From: Sphingomonas palmae
GTDB lineage: Bacteria > Pseudomonadota > Alphaproteobacteria > Sphingomonadales > Sphingomonadaceae
NCBI RefSeq assembly: GCF_900109565.1
Contig: NZ_FNZZ01000003.1
Location: 1 to 64,000, forward strand
Direction: 5' to 3'
DNA length: 64,000 nucleotides
Program-made: the position numbers and the translations under genes
Part shown: piece by piece, positions 62,594 to 64,000 of the stretch
How the letters are laid out: every line of letters begins with the position of its first letter
Position numbering within the stretch: position 1 is the first letter of the stretch
Notes under the pieces: generated by a model
The model's database searches: none
What the model was told of the DNA's origin: nothing
Seen by the model: only the letters and a program-made list of their open reading frames with translations

Positions 62594-64000
62594 ATGCCAA
62601 CGCTCTCGCGCCGCACTGTCCTCGTCGCCGGCGGCGCAGGCGTCGGGCTGGTGGTCGCCTGGGCCGCGTGGCCGAGACGCTACGCGCCCAACCTGCCGGT
62701 CGCCGCGGATGAAACACTGTTCGGCGGGTTCCTGAAGATCGCGCGCGACGGTCGCGTGATCGTCGCAGTGCCGCAGGTCGAGCACGGGCAGGGCGTCTAC
62801 ACCACGCTGCCGCAGATCGTTGCCGACGAACTCGGCGCCGATTGGCGCGCCGTCGCGGTCGAGCCCGCGCCGATCAACCCGCTCTACGCCAACCCGGTCG
62901 CCGCCAACGTACTGTTCGCGGGCGGGTTCGACCACGTGCCCACTGGCTTGCGCGACGAACATCTGACGCGCGGTGCGCTGATGCTGACGGCCGGGTCGAC
63001 CTCGGTTCGCCGGTTCGAGCAGAGCCTGCGCGAAGCGGGCGCGGCCGCGCGCGTGCTGCTCTGCAAGGCTGCGGCGGCGCGCTTGGATGCCGACTGGCAG
63101 GCGTGCGACACCGCCGACGGCTTCGTCGTGCTCGACGGGCGCAAGTTGCGCTTCGGTGAATTGGCCGAGGCCGCGGCAAGCTATTCGGTCCCCGACGAGC
63201 TGCCCTTGCGCTTCGGCGACGAAGGGCGGCTGACCGGTCGATCGCTGCCGCGCCTCGACGCACCGGCCAAGATCGACGGATCGGCCAACTTCGCCGCCGA
63301 CATCCGATTGCCCGACATGGTGTTCGCCAGCGTCCGCCAGGGTCCGATCGGCGACACGCGCCTGCGCTCGTTCGACCGTGCCGCAGCCGAAGGGGTGCGG
63401 GGCGTCGCGGGCGTGGTCGCGCGTGACACATGGGTCGCGGTGGCGGCGAACAACTGGTGGGCCGCGAACCGCGCGCTCGACGCGCTCGCGCCAAGGTTCG
63501 AGACGCGCGGTGGTGTGATCGATACGGCGTCGATTGACCGCTCGCTGGACAAGGCGCTGGAAGGGGAAGGCTACCGCGTCGCCGCCGCGGGCGATCTGTC
63601 GGCGGCGTTCGCCGGCGCGCGCCTCTTCACCGCCGATTACCACGCCGCGCTCGCGCTCCACCCGTCGCTCGAGACACCCACCGCGACCGCGCACTGGCGC
63701 GACGGCGCACTCGAACTCTGGATCGCGACACAGGCGCCGACCAGCGCGCGCGATGCCGCCGCCGCGGCGCTGGGCGTGGCCGCGACACAGGTTACCGTGC
63801 ACGCGATGCTCGTCGGCGGATCGTTCGGCCAGGCACTCGAAACCGGCGTAGCCGCACAGGCCGCAATTCTCGCGCGCGAGTTGAAGCGACCGGTCCAGCT
63901 CACCTGGTCGCGCGGCGAGACGGCGCTGCGCGACCGCTTTCGCGCACCCGCGCGCGCACGAATGAGCGCGCGGCTGGGTGCCGGCGGCGCGATCCTTGGC
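62594..64000 (+). CDS. Molybdopterin-binding oxidoreductase subunit, Tat-exported (partial)
   Basis: The first 469 codons are in the window, with no stop. MPTLSRRTVLVAGGAGVGLV is a twin-arginine (Tat) signal with a hydrophobic core. Next come the xanthine dehydrogenase family large-subunit blocks FLKIARDGRVIVAVPQVEHG and GLRDEHLTRGALMLTAGSTS. Layout matches the isoquinoline 1-oxidoreductase beta (IorB) type, periplasmic molybdenum hydroxylases acting on aldehydes or N-heterocycles. AAGGAG lies 7 bases before the ATG. A small Fe-S alpha subunit, often next to it, is not seen upstream and may lie outside. Confidence 0.85.
   Translation, partial: MPTLSRRTVLVAGGAGVGLVVAWAAWPRRYAPNLPVAADETLFGGFLKIARDGRVIVAVPQVEHGQGVYTTLPQIVADELGADWRAVAVEPAPINPLYANPVAANVLFAGGFDHVPTGLRDEHLTRGALMLTAGSTSVRRFEQSLREAGAAARVLLCKAAAARLDADWQACDTADGFVVLDGRKLRFGELAEAAASYSVPDELPLRFGDEGRLTGRSLPRLDAPAKIDGSANFAADIRLPDMVFASVRQGPIGDTRLRSFDRAAAEGVRGVAGVVARDTWVAVAANNWWAANRALDALAPRFETRGGVIDTASIDRSLDKALEGEGYRVAAAGDLSAAFAGARLFTADYHAALALHPSLETPTATAHWRDGALELWIATQAPTSARDAAAAALGVAATQVTVHAMLVGGSFGQALETGVAAQAAILARELKRPVQLTWSRGETALRDRFRAPARARMSARLGAGGAILG

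Overview
The window is a GC-rich (roughly two-thirds G+C), gene-dense chromosomal segment of an alphaproteobacterium, most likely a sphingomonad (Sphingomonas or a close relative). Supporting signs are an rrn operon ending 5S rRNA then initiator tRNA; the lgt-midA-pgeF and yajC-secD-secF-Mth938 gene orders; HslV with an N-terminal extension; many small hydrophilic proteins of the DUF3597, PRC-barrel and DUF2171 type; a DUF3617 lipoprotein; a GTA-type 3-TM holin; and frequent GTGA/ATGA start-stop overlaps. There is no integrase, transposase or CRISPR array, and almost everything reads as core or lineage-core genome.

Layout. 0-0.3 kb: 3' end of 5S rRNA, tRNA-fMet and a terminator. 0.6-3.6 kb: BphA4-type ferredoxin reductase and a DHA2 efflux pump. 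3.7-10.4 kb: class I ribonucleotide reductase alpha subunit (no ATP-cone), a membrane PAS-GGDEF-EAL-PilZ protein, and class I fumarase. 10.5-14.3 kb: DUF1993, a non-coding region with an 18-codon ORF behind a near-perfect Shine-Dalgarno sequence, a lipoprotein, a PRC-barrel/DUF3597/small-protein trio, and a TonB-type protein. 14.4-24.5 kb: uvrB, ferredoxin-NADP reductase, arylamine N-acetyltransferase, a secreted M20 peptidase, lipoproteins, a 2OG-Fe(II) oxygenase overlapping a tiny bactofilin-like protein, and a phosphoribosyltransferase overlapping a HerA-type ATPase. 26.2-31.8 kb: a repeat cluster, then DegP-like protease, HflC/HflK, Mrp/ApbC and a CoA-binding protein. 32-41.6 kb: APC permease, thiolase, an inositol cluster (inositol-3-phosphate synthase, an IPCT-like nucleotidyltransferase, and a divergent CDP-alcohol phosphatidyltransferase), Cu/Zn SOD and an MFS transporter. 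41.7-50.8 kb: ThpR, Bax-inhibitor-1 protein, transglutaminase, barstar, extensin-like protein, NUDIX hydrolase, a striking Tyr/Gly/Gln-rich DUF2171 protein, and a GT4 glycosyltransferase. 50.4-53.8 kb: the YajC-SecD-SecF export operon. 54-55.3 kb: tRNA-Pro, then a GH108 endolysin (with an exact 81-bp internal duplication) and a 3-TM holin resembling the split lysis module of gene transfer agents. 55.6-64 kb: hslVU, the lgt-midA-GNAT-pgeF operon, an acyl-CoA synthetase and the start of a Tat-exported molybdopterin oxidoreductase.

The most interesting points are: (1) a repeat family in three intergenic regions (11.2, 26.3 and 54.8 kb) built of tandem GAAG/GAAAGT half-units next to an alternating-purine/pyrimidine GCGC/ATGTGCG stretch; (2) a structured transcript candidate carrying an 18-residue ORF with a full-length anti-16S Shine-Dalgarno match; (3) an inositol-phosphate/CDP-inositol gene set; (4) a FUS-like SYGQ low-complexity protein; and (5) the GTA-like lysis pair with a recently duplicated endolysin segment. 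All assignments come from reading the sequence. No database search was possible.
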